Shown here piece by piece: positions 1 to 11,507 of a stretch of DNA of 64,000 nucleotides. Both the position numbers and the translations under genes were made by a program. Within the stretch, counting starts at the first letter, position 1. Every line of letters begins with the position of its first letter. Under the pieces are notes generated by a model. It worked only from the letters and a program-made list of their open reading frames with translations. It searched no databases and was not told where the DNA came from. Source of the DNA: Bedellia somnulentella (taxonomy: Eukaryota > Arthropoda > Insecta > Lepidoptera > Bedelliidae); contig OY755175.1 of NCBI GenBank assembly GCA_963576735.1, positions 7,146,401 to 7,210,400 of the forward strand, given 5' to 3'.

Positions 1-189
1 ATAACTTAATTTGCCGAATTTCTTTTATTTGGATCTGTTTGTTAATATAATCGTAAATAAACTATTTATTTGTTGGATAATTAATATTTTTTTGATTATT
101 TGATTACATACAAATTAATCGTTTCCTTATGAAAATGAGAACAGTCTTTCATAAACTTCAGTGAGTTTTCAACAATGGGCGTAGAAAAA
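1..189. other. Unassigned AT-rich sequence
   Basis: AT-rich sequence with no coding signal and no repeat that I can relate to the rest of the window. Confidence 0.5.
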
Positions 190-312
190 TATCACCACCA
201 ACACTCCTCTATTATAACATCTTTCCCCCACTCAATTTTCTAAAGTGACTGAGGAATTAAAAGCCCTGACTACTCCATTTTAAGATATATAGTCTTGAGT
301 ATTTGTATATAT
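190..312 (+). repeat. Family A SINE-like element, 5'-truncated relic
   Basis: Matches the 3' half of the family A repeat (see 33689-33931 for a full copy): the ATCACCAACAACC-like start, the CCCCACTCAA block, the GTGACTGAGGAATT block and a decayed GCCGTGAGTATATGTATG end. Many substitutions suggest an old insertion. No clear target-site duplication is visible. Confidence 0.75.
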
Positions 313-808
313 TTTAAAAATAGCTCCCCAGTGTGACCAGGTCTCACAAGACCGGCGTCACTTAGCCGCGTCACCTGAATAATATAGAGCCGGGCTCGCT
401 TAATTAATGTGTGATTTGCACCGTCTCTACTCTTATTGTGATTAATTCGCTACCAGCCTCTTACTGGTCTTTATCACTTGATTAATACTAAACTCAATTG
501 AATGCTAGTGCTTTTACTCAATTGTTAAAATAAAATAACTAAGTGAATTGACTAGACGGTACAAGTTAGTTGGGCAAATAACTAAAAAATACACGTGAAT
601 AAAATCAGCGAAATTATAATTTCCTTAACAATATCAGTTCACAATAATTGATTTAAACAAAATACTCAGTATTTTTCTAAGCACGAAAGCCTATAAAATC
701 GGTATAACTTATAAGTTTGAAAGATTAATCTTTTCATCTTTTGTTAACGTAAGAATAACATTATGGTGACTTTATTTTGAGTTCCCATTTAAAAACTGGT
801 TTAGAGTT
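313..808. other. Unassigned sequence
   Basis: No coding exon or recognisable repeat. Base composition is AT-rich apart from a short mixed segment near 330-410. Confidence 0.4.
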
Positions 809-1355
809 TACATACATACATACATACATATTCTCACGCCGTTAGTTCCCATTGGGGTAAGCAGAGACTATCGATCGCCACTTTGTACGATCCTGGCAAA
901 CCTCTCTGGCTTCGTTTACATCCATCAATCTTTTCATACATGCTCTTTTATTCTTCATACTGCGGACCGGACACCTGCCTTTTTGGGCACATTTTCTATT
1001 TGATCGAAATGTGTCCTCCGAGGTCGTCCTCTACTAACATTACCTTCCGCATTGGCTCTATATATCTCCTTCACCAATTTACTGTCATCCATCCTCTCTA
1101 TGTGCCCAAACCATCTCAACATTCCTTTTTCTATCTTTCTTACAATATCATCTTTTACACCACACCTTTCTCGAATCACATCATTCCTCACACGATCACA
1201 TAACCTTACATTACACACTTTTCTGAGGGATCTCATTTCTACTGCATTCACTCTACTTTCATGCTTCTTCTGCCACACCCAACATTCACTGCCATACATA
1301 AGCGTAGGAACGAGGACAGCATCATGCACCGCCATTTGGGCCTTTTCAGACACCG
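809..1355 (-). mobile_element. RTE-like LINE 3' fragment with (TATG)n tail (family L)
   Basis: A 5'-truncated non-LTR retrotransposon lies on the minus strand. The frame from 1353 down to 955 encodes the C-terminal domain that follows the reverse transcriptase in RTE-like LINEs. Visible motifs are PTLMYGSECWVWQKKHESR, LRWFGHIERM and GRPRRT. After a one-base frame slip near 955-1000 a second frame continues (ACMKRLMDVNEAREVCQDR, then KWRSIVSAYPNGN) to a TAA at 842-844. Only about 30 nt follow the stop: a GGCGTGAG box and a (TATG)n tail at 809-834. The frameshift and truncation make it inactive. The clade is assigned from remembered motif style, so RTE is likely but not proven. Confidence 0.85.
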
Positions 1356-2082
1356 AGTTTCAGAGTTTATTTTATAAAAAGGACAAAAACATATCTTTTT
1401 AAATTAAACATGCACTTTGATTACTTTTCTCATGCAATAAGAATTAAAAATCTATAATATTTTTTTATTCAACCATGACCATGATACAACATAATAGGCT
1501 TCGAATCAAATACTACAAATCTTATTTCCGGTACAACAGAAAATGAGGGTCAAATGTTTATTCACCTTACATTTAGAAAAAAACTCTATCAAAACTTAAA
1601 AATGTATCAAGTTTTAATAAAATGTAATAAATTCTGAAGGCCAAGAGAAGGAGAAGTTCGGTGCTGACTGAAACCAGTGTACTGAGTCAGAGACTCACAG
1701 CAAAATACTGACTCAGTAGTAGTAGACTACCTTTTATTAAAAAAAAGTCATTCATTTACAACTCTTAACAATATCAAACATATTATATAAATTATGTATA
1801 TCCAGGGCTTAGATATAGACAGAATAGTAGTTTCAAAAATGGCAACTCAGCAGGTATGTCAATACGTAGCTTTGGCCTTGTCATACAATAAAATTGACCT
1901 GCGCAATTTAACCCACATAAATGCTACAGTTGACATGATACCCAATCACACCACGATCATCAGCTGCAATTAAAATTCAAACCCAATTAGTACCCATCCG
2001 ACAAGCGAATCATCTAATTTCATACAAATTAATTCACCGCAAAACGGTTGTGCAACGAAGTGTCATACAGAGAGTTGACAAG
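1356..2082. other. Unassigned sequence
   Basis: No coding or repeat signal that I can support. The end of the stretch (about 2040-2080) becomes less AT-rich, leading into the small open frame at 2083. Confidence 0.4.
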
Positions 2083-2220
2083 ATGGCGGGTGGATCTGTG
2101 CGGCGGCGGCGGGCGCAAAACAATATATTTATCAGAACGGCGCGAACCCCGATTCAGCGGGATGATCTATTCGCCACCGCCTACTCCCACACAATCTGGA
2201 CAGACTTCTTTAATTTTTAG
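2083..2220 (+). CDS. Speculative small ORF, 45 codons, Arg-rich
   Basis: An ATG in a good insect start context (AAGATGG) opens a 45-codon frame to a TAG at 2218-2220. The N-terminus is MAGGSVRRRRAQNN and the CGG repeat gives four consecutive arginines. The first half is GC-rich, unlike its surroundings. I do not recognise the product. It could be a first exon, an upstream ORF in a 5' UTR or chance. No splice or promoter element settles this. Confidence 0.15.
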   Translation: MAGGSVRRRRAQNNIFIRTARTPIQRDDLFATAYSHTIWTDFFNF

Positions 2221-2749
2221 ATGGTGTAGGCATTTTAAGCATTATTTTGTTCAAGTTTAGTTATTAAATATATGTACATTATACATGAATAACCAGTTAT
2301 ATAGCTACCCAATAAAAAGCGATAATATTTATGTCTTTGAAACCATTTAATATATTTAACGGACTGCGAATATACCTTTGTTTTATCTTTTTATTAAGGC
2401 AATTCTGTAAAAAGAAAATAAAAACAAAGAAAATGATAATAAAGAGATTTTTCTACAACATTCAGTGACAATGTGAAATAAATAACAGCACCCCATTTTC
2501 CTATGCATAGCGTAGTAAAGGTCAATCCGGACTGTCATGTGAAATCACCAACTTTCTATCCAAATAGATTTTGCAAATAATAACTTGTTTGGTCATCTTC
2601 AAATCTTTAGCTCTGATGCTATTATTAAGAGATAACATTAATAGAGATTATGTTAATGGAATAATATGATGTTGTGATATGACCCTGTCTAAAACAGATA
2701 CAATCATTTCATGTTTCACAAAACTTATGGACTGATAGTTTAGGAATAA
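2221..2749. other. Unassigned AT-rich sequence
   Basis: No exon, RNA gene or known repeat seen. Confidence 0.4.
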
Positions 2750-3720
2750 ATGTTACATTGCGATGTCTAGGTCGGCGGAGGTCTATGGCAATCAGCGGAG
2801 CAGAGCTCGTCCCTCATCCGTGGAAGGTCACAGTTTGCACTGTCCGCTGGCCGGCTACCCGGTGTCGCGCTACACTGTTTTACGACCCCGCACGCCCGCC
2901 GCCCGCCGCCACTGCGCTCCGCAGTTTTGTTTTCAAGATTAAGCAAAACTGAACGAAAACGCCCGCTGCCCGCTCTGACTTATTTATTGCTCACTAGATT
3001 TTCGCTAAACCTTTACGTCACAATGATTTTCAACTTCGTCCCGTCCAAACAATATTTTCTTTCAAAACAAACGTAAGTGGATAGTTACTTAACCTCAGCT
3101 AATCCAATAGAAGTCCCCGGGCACCGAACAAGACGGATAGTCATGTCAACGCGAATTTGCATCCCTTGTTTGTCTCGTGTAGAGACCCGTAGAAAAACAG
3201 CGCAATCTCGTTGGGTGCAGCGGCGACCGCGTCGAACCGCATCAGTTATTCGGCGCGGGCTGCGGCCGGTAACACGATTATCTGTCGCTTCCAACGAGAA
3301 CTTTTTTTACGTTGCCTTGTTTTCCAACTTCACGTCTGCCTCTGTTTTTCTGAATAGCAAATGGGAAATGTCAGACGAGAAATTGACAAAAATATGGCTA
3401 CCTCCGATAGAAAACATTGGGCTTTGTGATAGGATCTGTCTGATTCCGCATTCGCGAAATGGAACTTTTATTTACAACTTTTACCCTCGTGTTTGTCTTT
3501 TCCTCATTTTCGATATTGTTTGTTGGAGGGGCGATAAGTTTGCATCTCGAATATGCGGTGATTAATATGCGGGGTTTAAGTCGTGACGAAAGTTGTTGCA
3601 CCTTTTGACGAAGTGTTGGCTGAGGAAAGCAGCGTGACATGAGCGAGAGGTCAGCGCTCGGGGCGCGGCGGCGGCGGCGGCGTGCGAACTCCGTGTGGGT
3701 GGTCCCAGCCCCCGCGACTT
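2750..3720. other. GC- and CpG-rich island cluster, possible promoter or 5' exon region
   Basis: Three GC-rich blocks (about 2760-2970, 3110-3290 and 3640-3720, the last with a (GGC)n run at 3667-3683) stand out from the AT-rich background. A 162-codon plus-strand frame runs from 3077 to 3565, but it opens with GTG, its first ATG is at 3142, and its composition looks translated rather than selected. I therefore do not call it a gene. Unique sequence of this kind in an insect genome may mark a transcription start region or conserved non-coding DNA. Confidence 0.3.
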
Positions 3721-4675
3721 ACACTCAAACGCCATATTTTAATAACTGTTTATCTGTCCAACCGTTCGCACCATGTTAGGACGTTGCAATGCCCAATAGT
3801 ATCCGATTACACAACGACACCAGTAAATCCTACGAGTTATATCTTAGACATCATCTAGAGTCATCTCATTAGCACTTTCGGTAGCGAGTGTCACCCGAAA
3901 ACGGTCTGACAGCAAAAAACTTAAAACGAGATGACAGATGCGTGCTCAAATATTTCGACAATGCACTGTTTCCCAGAAACAAGATGTTTCCTATTTGATT
4001 TATTAAGCGTCGTAAAGCGATACAAATTGCTTAAGGTTGCCTTGTTTTCTAATTTATTATGTAACATAATTAATACTACCGGCGTGGTATGTCAAGTGTT
4101 TTTCTGGATTGAAGGTACAAAAAAGCGCTATAATATGTTTATAAAAATTAGACATGAACGTTTGCTTAGTTTTAAATTACAGGGGAGCAGAGAAATGTGT
4201 GATTGCATTAGGAATTACGGGGGCAACCGCACGCAATGCAATGGATCATAAAGATCTCTCTAATGTCTTTATGCTGTGTTCACAAACGCTTCAATATAAA
4301 GGTTTAAGTAGAGAGCGGAGTTGCAGTGGGCTACCAAAGTAATAATTTCTCCGCAGTAAATTCAAGTGAACCGCGCAGCGTCTCACGCGCACTAGCACAC
4401 CCACTGATTACAGCTTGATTACACCCTACAAAAACTTTCATAGCCCGGAACTGGGACTGCCATTAGTGGCTAAAAACAATTATTGACGCCTCATGATAGC
4501 AATTAACACCCATCCGTTATTACTACGTCCAAATCTTTGCTTTCGGGCAACCTACTATCTCGTTTAATGAGTTACTTATGTAATTAGGTTTGGGGAAAGA
4601 AAGGGCTCATGAGGTTTGTGTGTTTTTAAAGTGAATGGATCTTTAGGTGAAGGTTGTAAGTGTGAGATAGGTGTA
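3721..4675. other. Unassigned mixed-composition sequence
   Basis: Complex, non-repetitive sequence without a supported exon. Short frames at 3931-4251 and 4154-4342 show no recognisable domain. Confidence 0.35.
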
Positions 4676-4840
4676 ATGGTGAGTGGCAGCGCGCGCGGTC
4701 GAGTGGATGTCTCGGTGCCGCCTACTGCGCAGGCGCGGACCACCCGGCTCGCCCCGCCCGCGCCCCCCGTCGCCCGCCGTCGCCCGCGCACACGTGGTCA
4801 CGTGGGGCGCTGGACGACCACTATCTACCATCATCTGCGA
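4676..4840. other. GC-rich island
   Basis: About 165 bp of strongly GC- and CpG-rich sequence (GCGCGCGG, several CGCCCG blocks, and a CACGTGG and CACGTGGG pair near 4790-4805). Frames are open in several phases only because GC-rich DNA has few stops. A promoter-proximal or regulatory role is possible but unproven. Confidence 0.3.
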
Positions 4841-6129
4841 CCATTTTCGCGACGTTCAATTACTTTACTGATAACTAGCGAACTTCTTTGAAATGTATTA
4901 AGCGTTTTCAGTACTCCTTGCTAAGTATGTAGGTACATTGTATGCACTTATTTACAAGTTGCAATTACTTTAAATTGAAAATTATTTCTTCGTATTTTTA
5001 TGTTAAACTTTGTGGGTGGCAAAGATATGAATGAATGATATAAACTGTAATAATAATTATGTTTAAAATTTCAATTGAAGGTAGTGTTGGTTTTGCAATG
5101 ACAACCTATTACTTATCTTTGATCAGTTGCCTTTAACTTTGAGTTTTGCACAACACATCATGCTGAAGTGAAATATTTGTGTGTATGAAGCAGGTGGCCT
5201 AAAAACAAATGTAAAAGTACTAAATGTTTTAAATATTGTCAATTACAAACAAGTAGGACACACAAGTCGGACCCAGATATTTGAATATATTTCAGTGTGG
5301 TCTTATCGTTAGGTCGCTGTCGTCGCACCGAGCGAGGCACGCGCGGTATGTAACTCTACGGAATGCTCCGTATGCTCTTATAGAATCTCCATACTTCACT
5401 TTCAAACGATACCTTACCATCAAACAAAAACCATCTTAAATTCACGGTAATAAGAACCACAGCAACCCACAACGCAATTGAGGATAATTTGTATATTTAT
5501 TTGACTTAAACGAAATTATAAATGGCCTGGGCACAATATTAGGCGGATCTCATTCATCATTTATGTAAATCGTGACGAAGACATATCTAGCCCGGTGGAG
5601 GTGCTCACTCCATGACGCGCATTCCATACGACTTGGAACCTTGTATGATGAGATGCCTTCCAATAGACAATTACTGTGATGGGCAAACATTGTCTTTTAA
5701 ATAGTTTTCTTGTTTGTGCCAATGCTAACCTTTGCAGCTTTGCATGTATTAAATTTAGTAGAGGTCACAAATCTTAACTTTAATGTAACTATTAAAATAT
5801 TTATTTTTGAGACGATGTTGTTACATTCATTAAAAAATATACGTAGAATAAGTTTTATAGAAAAAGAAACTAGGATATCCTCGTAGAGAATGGCAATAAA
5901 ATAATTAATTTTGTTCTAATAAATCTTCAACTACAGAATTATTTATTCTTTATAATTTCACTGTAAAGGATTGCTTACAATTTTAATCAATAGTGTACAA
6001 TAATTAAGAGTTATAAATTAAGAAACTCTTGATGAAACGCTAATTTACGATACCGCCTTTATACGCAAATTGATTGTAAATATACTTTTAATTAATTCTT
6101 GTCCCGCCCCCTTCGAAGATAAAACGGAT
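4841..6129. other. Unassigned AT-rich sequence
   Basis: No exon or recognisable repeat. A short GC-rich patch near 5310-5345 interrupts otherwise AT-rich DNA. Confidence 0.4.
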
Positions 6130-6225
6130 AATTGGCAAATTAATTTAATGTTTTTTGACATGAACTCCTCATGTGGGGATTATTACTCATAAATAAAAGA
6201 TGTTATTAAAGGAAAGAAAAATTTC

Positions 6226-6285
6226 GACACTGGCGGGGTTCGAACCCGCGACCTTCGGGTATACGCCCCCGTCGCTCTGCCAACT
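6226..6285 (-). tRNA. tRNA-like module, 5'-truncated (pseudo)
   Basis: Minus-strand copy of the family D tRNA-like sequence. The T arm and 3' acceptor half are intact, but the 5' acceptor strand and the first D-stem bases are missing, so it cannot fold as a tRNA. Its end joins the opposite module in a short hairpin (CAACTGA and TCAGTTG around a 9-nt loop). Confidence 0.7.
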
Positions 6286-6358
6286 GACACTGTAGCTCAG
6301 TTGGCAGAGCGACGGGGGCGTATACCCGAAGGTCGCGGGTTCGAACCCCGCCAGTGTC
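6286..6358 (+). tRNA. tRNA-like module with aberrant anticodon arm
   Basis: A 73-nt sequence folds with a perfect 7-bp acceptor stem (GACACTG with CAGTGTC), a perfect D stem (GCTC with GAGC) and a perfect T arm (GCGGG, loop TTCGAAC, CCCGC). Both internal Pol III boxes are present: TAGCTCAGTTGG (box A) and GGTTCGAACCC (box B). The anticodon region is one base too long. It offers only a 4-bp stem (CGGG with CCCG) and an 8-nt loop, so no anticodon can be read. A T5 run at 6363-6367 would terminate Pol III. It is probably transcribable, but as part of a mobile element rather than a working tRNA. Confidence 0.7.
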
Positions 6359-6392
6359 GAAATTTTTCTTTCCTTTAATAATTGACAAATTA

Positions 6393-6657
6393 GTCAGTAA
6401 TTGATAAAATACAAAAATGAAAAATCGTACGTGTTCTTGTAGGTGTAACAATTCTTTAATCCTCATTATCACTACAGCCTACTATTATTACTTATTATTA
6501 TTACAAAAAAAAGATCGGTACAAATGCCAAAGTACAACTGGCGGTCTTATCACTAAGAGCGATCTCTTCCAGACAACCCATGAATAGAAAGATTTGTTGG
6601 ATTAAAAACATGTATTATAAACCCAATGACTAACCATTATAATACCCAAGAGGTACC
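6393..6657. other. Unassigned sequence
   Basis: AT-rich. No exon or recognised repeat. Confidence 0.4.
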
Positions 6658-6723
6658 TATGTAATAATTTCATTTTGTAAGCTGTAAGCCCCCAAAAGAT
6701 AACAAAATGAAATAAATAAAATA
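6658..6723 (+). mobile_element. LINE 3' end relic with (AAATA)-like tail
   Basis: The block TAAGCTGTAAGCCCCCAAA followed by AAATGAAATAAATAAAATA looks like the 3' terminus of an insect non-LTR retrotransposon. Its GTAAGCCCCC core recurs, inverted, near 20501-20520. Only the extreme 3' end is present. Confidence 0.5.
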
Positions 6724-9700
6724 CCAACTATACTTAGCTCCTACTAATAGCTCAGTTAGCAACCCAAGCAGCTCTTATAAGACTGATGGCTGTATAGCGG
6801 CTTCATATCGGTACTCCATCAAGCCGGTGGCGCCAACCAGCTCCGCTGCAATGACACTGGTTATGATTATCGATCTGACCATCAGCTTCAATTTATGGAG
6901 CCTCATAAGTCACCTTTATATAGCTACATTTATAACTTTTGCTTTATTTTATAAAAACTGTGGTAACTAAAATAGCGTAGTGCGTAGCTGGTTTATAGGC
7001 TCTGATGGGTAGCTGATTATTATCTAACTAAATGCTTAAGATTTTAATGAGAAGTTGGCATACGTACTTAGTGGTCCTTTTATTTTATTTTTTTGTTTGT
7101 GCAAAAGGTACCTAACGGTAAAATTGATCTTCGTAGCGATTGGTGTCTGTGAGAAAAAATCGGCAGAAAAACCATAACCGTTTATATCCTCCTCATTACT
7201 CTCCAGTGTCTCTATTTGTAGTAGCTACATGCTGAAAGTGAAAGTGAATGAATTCTACAAAAAAAAATGGACTGCATTCTTTTTCTTTATTAAGTAGGAC
7301 TATAATTGGTGTTTTATCAGTTTTTAAAACTTAATTTAACCTTATATGATCGGTTACCGTTTAGCTAACAATTGCTACATCTTGCTACCGTATTCGTTTA
7401 AGTGTAATAAAAAAGGACTGAAAGCTACAATACATCACATCAGTAGTAAGTGCTAAAAATAATCGATTAAAAAGAAAAAACTATACAGGTAAATGTCAAA
7501 CATATCCTTGAATTCCTTAAACTTATATTCCTTAAAACTGTACATTGAAACACATACAGATACATCCTTAGGCGACACACATCTGCCAGCTCCATATATC
7601 TCTCACACGCCATATTTTACAACTCATTCACGGTCCTATTAAGACGTTTTCAGTTTGGCCTATTGTCACCGTGAGTTATCGCGGGGCGTCCGCTTGTTCA
7701 TGTTTATGTATTTAGAAGATATTTAACCGCAGGGACACCTATTGTGTGCTCTCGAGACCTGCCTTTGTTTGGATTGATTGATTAAACTGCGTTATTTTGA
7801 CTGAGCTGTGTCACGGAGTAAGGAAAGAAAACATTGTTGAGTAAATGAATGTTGGTAGAGTGTTTGTTGTTAAGATAAGTAATAGGAATGAATAGAAGAG
7901 ATTAAAATAAGTAACTTTATAAAAATACATATTTTTAAGACAAGGAAAATCACAATCAGTCATATTATGCAGTCTTTATTTTTATAATCATGGTGAAAAT
8001 TTGTTTGTTACTTTGCTCAAGATTGATATAGAAAATAAATATTTTTCCAATGTTTTTTGTTTTAATTCTCCTTCGAATTTAAGAATATTTTTCCTAAATG
8101 TCAAAAAATAAGCAATAAACAGGGAGATTTTATAACACGACTGTATTAATAAAACTATCAACTGATGGTTCTCCCACTTTTCTAATTTGATAAAGGCTAC
8201 AAACTAGTAAGCTTTAGTATTTATTGAATATGTGTTCATAATTATGCAAAAGTATTGAACATAATTATCAGTAATCATTTATTGTGTGTTTAATATTATG
8301 GCTTAATTTATAATCCTCATTATTTATCATTTTTTGTCTGATTAAAATTAAAAAAGCTAATTTCATTCTTATTCATCAAGCTATTTTAACCAAGATGATA
8401 ATTGATGGAAATGGGTAAGAAACCCATCTTCATTATTATTTTTGAAATTTTAATTAAGTCAAAAAGTTAAACATCGAAATACTGTAATTGCATTAATATG
8501 TTGTTCTTTTTTGATTTCATTAACTTAAATATAAACTTAATATTAGTAAACTTGAAATTATTATATATTCATATGTAAAGCTAATACAAAGGCAACTCCC
8601 TTAATATTATAATAATAAAATCACCTTTTTTGCCAAAAGGTAAATATAGTCACCAAAACCACTCGACAATACAATAGCGTACTTCAACAATGATCAAATA
8701 AGATTTAAAAGTAATAAGTGATAGATGGATCAAGCGCCACCTACCAGGCGAATGTTTTGAAAACTTTGCCACAATTAATGCGCTCCCTGCGGTTTCGCAT
8801 AACTGCCGTTTTTTCTAAACTACCCCGAAACATCCCTGTTTGGGATATGTTAGTTTGTCATGTCACACATTTCTGTTGTCTCTACTAGGTGGTCCAATTT
8901 TTTGTGGGTACACTGTTAATTGGTGACAATAGTCATCAACATCTGTTGGGTAAAGAGTGATGTATCCGTGTTGTTAGCATGCGCTGGGTTTGGCCACTTT
9001 GTGTTGGCAATTATGAGAGTGTGCTGATCTTTTTAGTAGATGATATTGCAACAAGTAGCAGATTTTATTGAGTCTGAACCTCGTTATATGGCCTAAAATG
9101 ATGAGGATGAATGACTTTAAATTTTCTTTACTAAATATACTACTTATACTTTAAATAATGATTAAATTAATTAAGACATGCAAATATGAAAAAAGCAGAA
9201 CGGATAGACGCATCATTGGAAAAGAAACAGGGAAAAAAAACAAAATGTACTTATAATATTCTGTTCTAAATATTTGGAAAAGTTTTCTCAGTTCAAATAG
9301 CTGAGGGATTGCTTCTTTATTTAAAACTATACTCTGAAAACCAATAAACTTATTCCCTCTCAACTCTCAAAAGAAGAATGTTTAGTCTGAAACACTTGCT
9401 TCTCTTTTTTAGGATTTGTAGACGTAACTATATGTATGTATGTATTTATTAATACAACCTTAAGAACTTGTATAATAATCCTTAAATAACTATTTATGTA
9501 ACTACATTAGGCGAAATCGATACTTTTAGCTTCCTCACCCTTGAGACATTCAATTATTCTAAAACCTAATTTATAAAAAAACTTTATATTTTTAAGGTTC
9601 TGCACCAAAAGGTAAAACGGGACCCTATTTCCAAGGCACTACTGCTCTATGAACGGCAAGATATTTGTTATTTTCACTGATGGTGTACAGTTACTTCAAC

Positions 9701-9799
9701 TTCAAAAAACTACTAAACAAATATAATAAACTAAGTATTTCTAATTAATTTGTTTGCTTTTAGGACATGGCACATAGAAAAGTCCTAACAATAAAATAA
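6724..9799. other. Long AT-rich stretch without recognisable genes
   Basis: Three kilobases of AT-rich DNA without an exon, RNA gene or repeat that I can tie to the window's families. A short (TATG)n run lies near 9431-9450. Open frames are short and low-complexity. Confidence 0.4.
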
Positions 9800-10310
9800 C
9801 TATGTAGTATCGGCTTAGAATAGCACTACCACATTTATTTCCATGAGTGTCAGTAAGAGGCAACTTAGGGTTTTGCGGGTTATTAAGTGATTTTTGAGCG
9901 TTTTGGTCGGGGGTCGGGCTGTGTAGTGTCGGCTTAGAATAACACTACCCCATTTCTTCCGGTGGGTGTACGTAAGAGGCGACTAACGGTATTGGGGTTT
10001 TTGAGGGATTTTTGGGCGATGCGGTTGGAGACCCATCACCAACAACCTTTTATTCACCATCGTTTCCCCACGCAACTTCTATAAGTGGCTGAGGAATTTT
10101 TAATTCCTTAGCTCTGGCTACCCCTTCTAGGGATTTATAGCCGTGAGTTTATGTATGTATGTATGTATGTTGGTCGGGGACCTATGACAAACCATCTTCT
10201 ATTTTACCATCTTCTCGCCACTCATCTTCCAAAAGTGACTAAGGATTTTCGAAATCAGAAGCTCTGACCACCCTCTTTATGATATATAGCCGTGAGTATA
10301 CGTATGTATA
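9800..10310 (+). mobile_element. Family A SINE-like element, interrupted (5' half 9800-9918, 3' half 10171-10310)
   Basis: The 5' half runs from the TGTAGTATCGGCTTAGAATA start to GCGTTTTGGTCGGGG, and the 3' half resumes at TTGGTCGGGGACC and ends in TATAGCCGTGAGTATACGTA. The repeated TTGGTCGGGG on both sides is the duplication made when a second family A copy inserted into this one. Confidence 0.85.
9919..10170 (+). mobile_element. Family A SINE-like element, full length, nested in an older copy
   Basis: A complete ~250-bp copy: start GTGTAGTGTCGGCTTAGAAT, middle GGGCGATGCGGTTGGAGACC, end TATAGCCGTGAG and a (TATG)n tail. It sits inside another copy of the same family in the same orientation. 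Confidence 0.9.
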
Positions 10311-11507
10311 TCACCCCTAAAAAGACTACTTGTAACATCTTACTTCGGACATCAAAAGAATATTCAACAATAAACACATCAAGATAGTTTAACACTTCAA
10401 ACCAGACCCCGCTCGCAACACAATCTCAAATTACCAAAAAAAAAATGATAGCACAGTAGCTATTTTCGGAGGATTCTGGTGCCGGTACCTTTGTTCCAAG
10501 ATTACGTTCAGATTATATCCCTCTGAAGTATTGAGTGGTAGTGGCGCCGAGCTTGACTTGACACTTAGCTGATGAGTAAGAGACTTGGGCGGACATTGAG
10601 CAGACTTCTTCAAGTGGAGCATTGTATTAAAGCCGTATGAAATGTTGTGCATCGACAGCGAAATTAGATTCAGATATTCTTGTTAGTATCTTGTTAGTAC
10701 TTATGCTAAATACGGGGGTGAATGCATTATATCTCATATCGGACGATGCTTTCAATTTGTTTTGTATTTTTTGTTTGATTCGGGGAGGTGGTGATGACAC
10801 TGGGTGTCTTGGAATGTTGGTATAGACTAGTAATACCCTAATTTTTACTTTGGGCTCCGTACGAGTATGATTAGCTGGTTAGCTAGAGAACCTATATTTT
10901 ACTATCTAATGCTTTGAAAAAGTAGTGCACTTAGTACCTCTGCTAACCCCTTCGAGTATATAAGGCGTGAAAGTTTGACTTCGAATTGAGTTGACTATTT
11001 ACGCTTTAGAAAGAGACAGCGCTTAAAGAGCCACTTAAAATTATAAAAATTGGCAATTTTCGATTATACAGCAATTTAAAATATATTGTTAATCGAAAAA
11101 TGCTCATCTAGCTAGTGTTTCGGGAAAAAAAGTATGGGTGATTAGATTATGAAAGGTTTGTATTAGCTTGGGACAAATTGAACAATTCACAAATTTTATC
11201 ATTTATAAGGGGAAAGAACTGGCAACATGGGCAAGTGATGTAGATAAAGGGAAACTGGAGTAGATTTCTACTCTGTCGTGCAAAATATATACTTTGAAGA
11301 AGATGTTTCTGGACATGTACTACCAAACACAAAACAATAATTACACAATATTTTTATATCTTATCGACAAGTTTTCAAAAAAACATATTTTGATTTATGT
11401 TATATTAATTTCTCAATTGATACATTTTGTTAATTACAATATTATGACAACGACTCTGTGATCGAAAGACCTAATCCTACCTAACGGATGCACATAAATA
11501 GTTTAAA
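10311..11507. other. Mostly unassigned; short family B relic at about 10925-10975
   Basis: The string CTCTGCTAACCCCTTCGAG followed by a degraded GGCGTGA box near 10940-10970 is the 3' hairpin end of the family B SINE. Nothing else is recognisable. Short frames at 10431-10825 have no domain. Confidence 0.5.

Larger units (their letters stand above)
6130..6392. mobile_element. Family D palindromic tRNA-like element, copy 1
   Basis: A 237-bp unit (6143-6379) is flanked by a 13-bp target-site duplication with one mismatch (AATTGGCAAATTA at 6130-6142, AATTGACAAATTA at 6380-6392). It is an inverted repeat. A tRNA-like module on the minus strand (6226-6285, lacking its first ~13 nt) faces a complete one on the plus strand (6286-6358). 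The left side carries the long tail (GACATGAACTCCTCATGTGG and on); the right arm stops 21 bp after the tRNA-like module. The TSD implies insertion as one unit by a LINE-type mechanism. Confidence 0.85.

Noticed and set aside
809..834. CATA/TATG microsatellites as independent simple repeats or CRISPR-like arrays
   Set aside because: They always lie at the 3' ends of family A or LINE copies and are their tails. There are no repeat-spacer arrays in the window.
1052..1402. 116-codon plus-strand frame
   Set aside because: Antisense shadow of the LINE coding region on the minus strand.
3077..3565. Longest open frame in the window (162 codons, plus strand)
   Set aside because: It starts with GTG, has no recognisable domain, and lies in CpG-rich DNA where stops are rare. 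Residue order looks like translated non-coding sequence.
6226..6358. Pair of divergent functional tRNA genes
   Set aside because: One module is truncated, the anticodon arm is malformed, and the same sequence recurs within TSD-flanked insertions, so it is a mobile element.
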